This document shows positions 63,853-64,000 of a stretch of 64,000 nucleotides of DNA, piece by piece. A program made the translations under genes and the position numbers. The notes under the pieces were generated by a model, which did no database searches, had not been told where the DNA came from, and was given only the letters and a program-made list of their open reading frames with translations. The stretch spans positions 1 to 64,000 of IMG/VR virus record IMGVR_UViG_3300036852_000134; one strand, 5' to 3'. Source of the DNA: a virus. Numbering within the stretch: the first letter of the stretch is position 1; every line of letters begins with the position of its first letter.

Positions 63853-64000
63853 CTAATCCTTGTTCTCGTAGCGGAGCGGCACCCCAGCGAGCAGGCACAC
63901 GCCGCGCACGATCCTGATGGCGTCCTTGATGCGGTTTGCCATCTCATCGTCGTAGTCGGCCAACTCGCCGTTCGCGATCATCCGATCAAGTTCTCGCCCA
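63853..64000 (-). CDS. Hypothetical protein, 5' end beyond window
   Basis: A minus-strand frame open to the right window edge; the last 48 residues are visible, including MANRIKDAIRIVRGVCLLAG and the end RYENKD. It belongs to the chain of small genes. Function unknown. Confidence 0.55.
   Translation of the reverse strand, partial: GRELDRMIANGELADYDDEMANRIKDAIRIVRGVCLLAGVPLRYENKD

Noticed and set aside
1-64000. CRISPR arrays, insertion sequences, rRNA genes and complete tRNA genes.
   Set aside because: No regularly spaced repeats, transposase genes or complete RNA genes were seen.

Overview
The window looks like most of the genome of a temperate, short-tailed (podovirus-like) phage of a GC-rich alphaproteobacterium, probably of the Rhizobiales. 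The signs are a P22/T7-type portal and tail-tube gene set, a tyrosine integrase beside a tRNA-His fragment, a cI/cro-type switch, a GcrA-family regulator (an alphaproteobacterial family), and a G/C-rich palindrome of the kind scattered through rhizobial genomes. Both edges cut through genes. I found no DNA polymerase, RNA polymerase or stand-alone endolysin in these 64 kb.

Layout. (1) 1-17.2 kb, minus strand: the virion module. In transcription order (right to left) it has small and large terminase, portal, scaffold, major capsid protein, small head proteins, two tail-tube proteins, a GNAT-like protein and internal virion proteins, one carrying a lytic transglycosylase domain. (2) 17.4-31.1 kb, mostly minus strand: an accessory cassette with a P-loop kinase, two methyltransferases, a glycosyltransferase, an FAD oxidoreductase, an HNH nuclease, a beta-helix tailspike and small virion-like genes. 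A severed Tat-signal gene marks its left edge. (3) 31.1-33.5 kb: a membrane/coiled-coil gene behind a strongly folded leader, small genes, and a 200-bp run of six hairpins. (4) 33.5-47.3 kb, minus strand: metabolism and replication. This holds an HslV-like peptidase, a TSCPD protein, a DEDDh exonuclease, a DNA methyltransferase, a SNF2-type helicase split in two by an HNH gene, a lambda O-like initiator gene with an iteron array inside it, and a GcrA homologue. (5) 47.3-58.9 kb, plus strand: repressor, early genes, ERF annealase plus YqaJ exonuclease, Xis-like protein, integrase, an Acb2-like anti-CBASS candidate, attP, and an outer-membrane-barrel moron. (6) 59-64 kb, minus strand: a string of small genes with a duplicated gene pair flanking a radical SAM enzyme.

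The most unusual signal is a tripeptide, Asp-Thr-Gly. It occurs about 37 times in five virion or virion-like proteins (20 times in the 1133-residue tail-tube protein alone). It is absent by eye from the other large proteins. All four Thr and all four Gly codons are used, so the constraint is on protein, not DNA. Two of the five genes lie in the accessory cassette next to the glycosyltransferase and methyltransferase genes, so a modified surface motif is a testable idea. Other strong points are the split helicase, the iterons within the initiator gene, the HslV-like peptidase, the anti-CBASS candidate, the tRNA-His attP and several dense RNA-structure regions.
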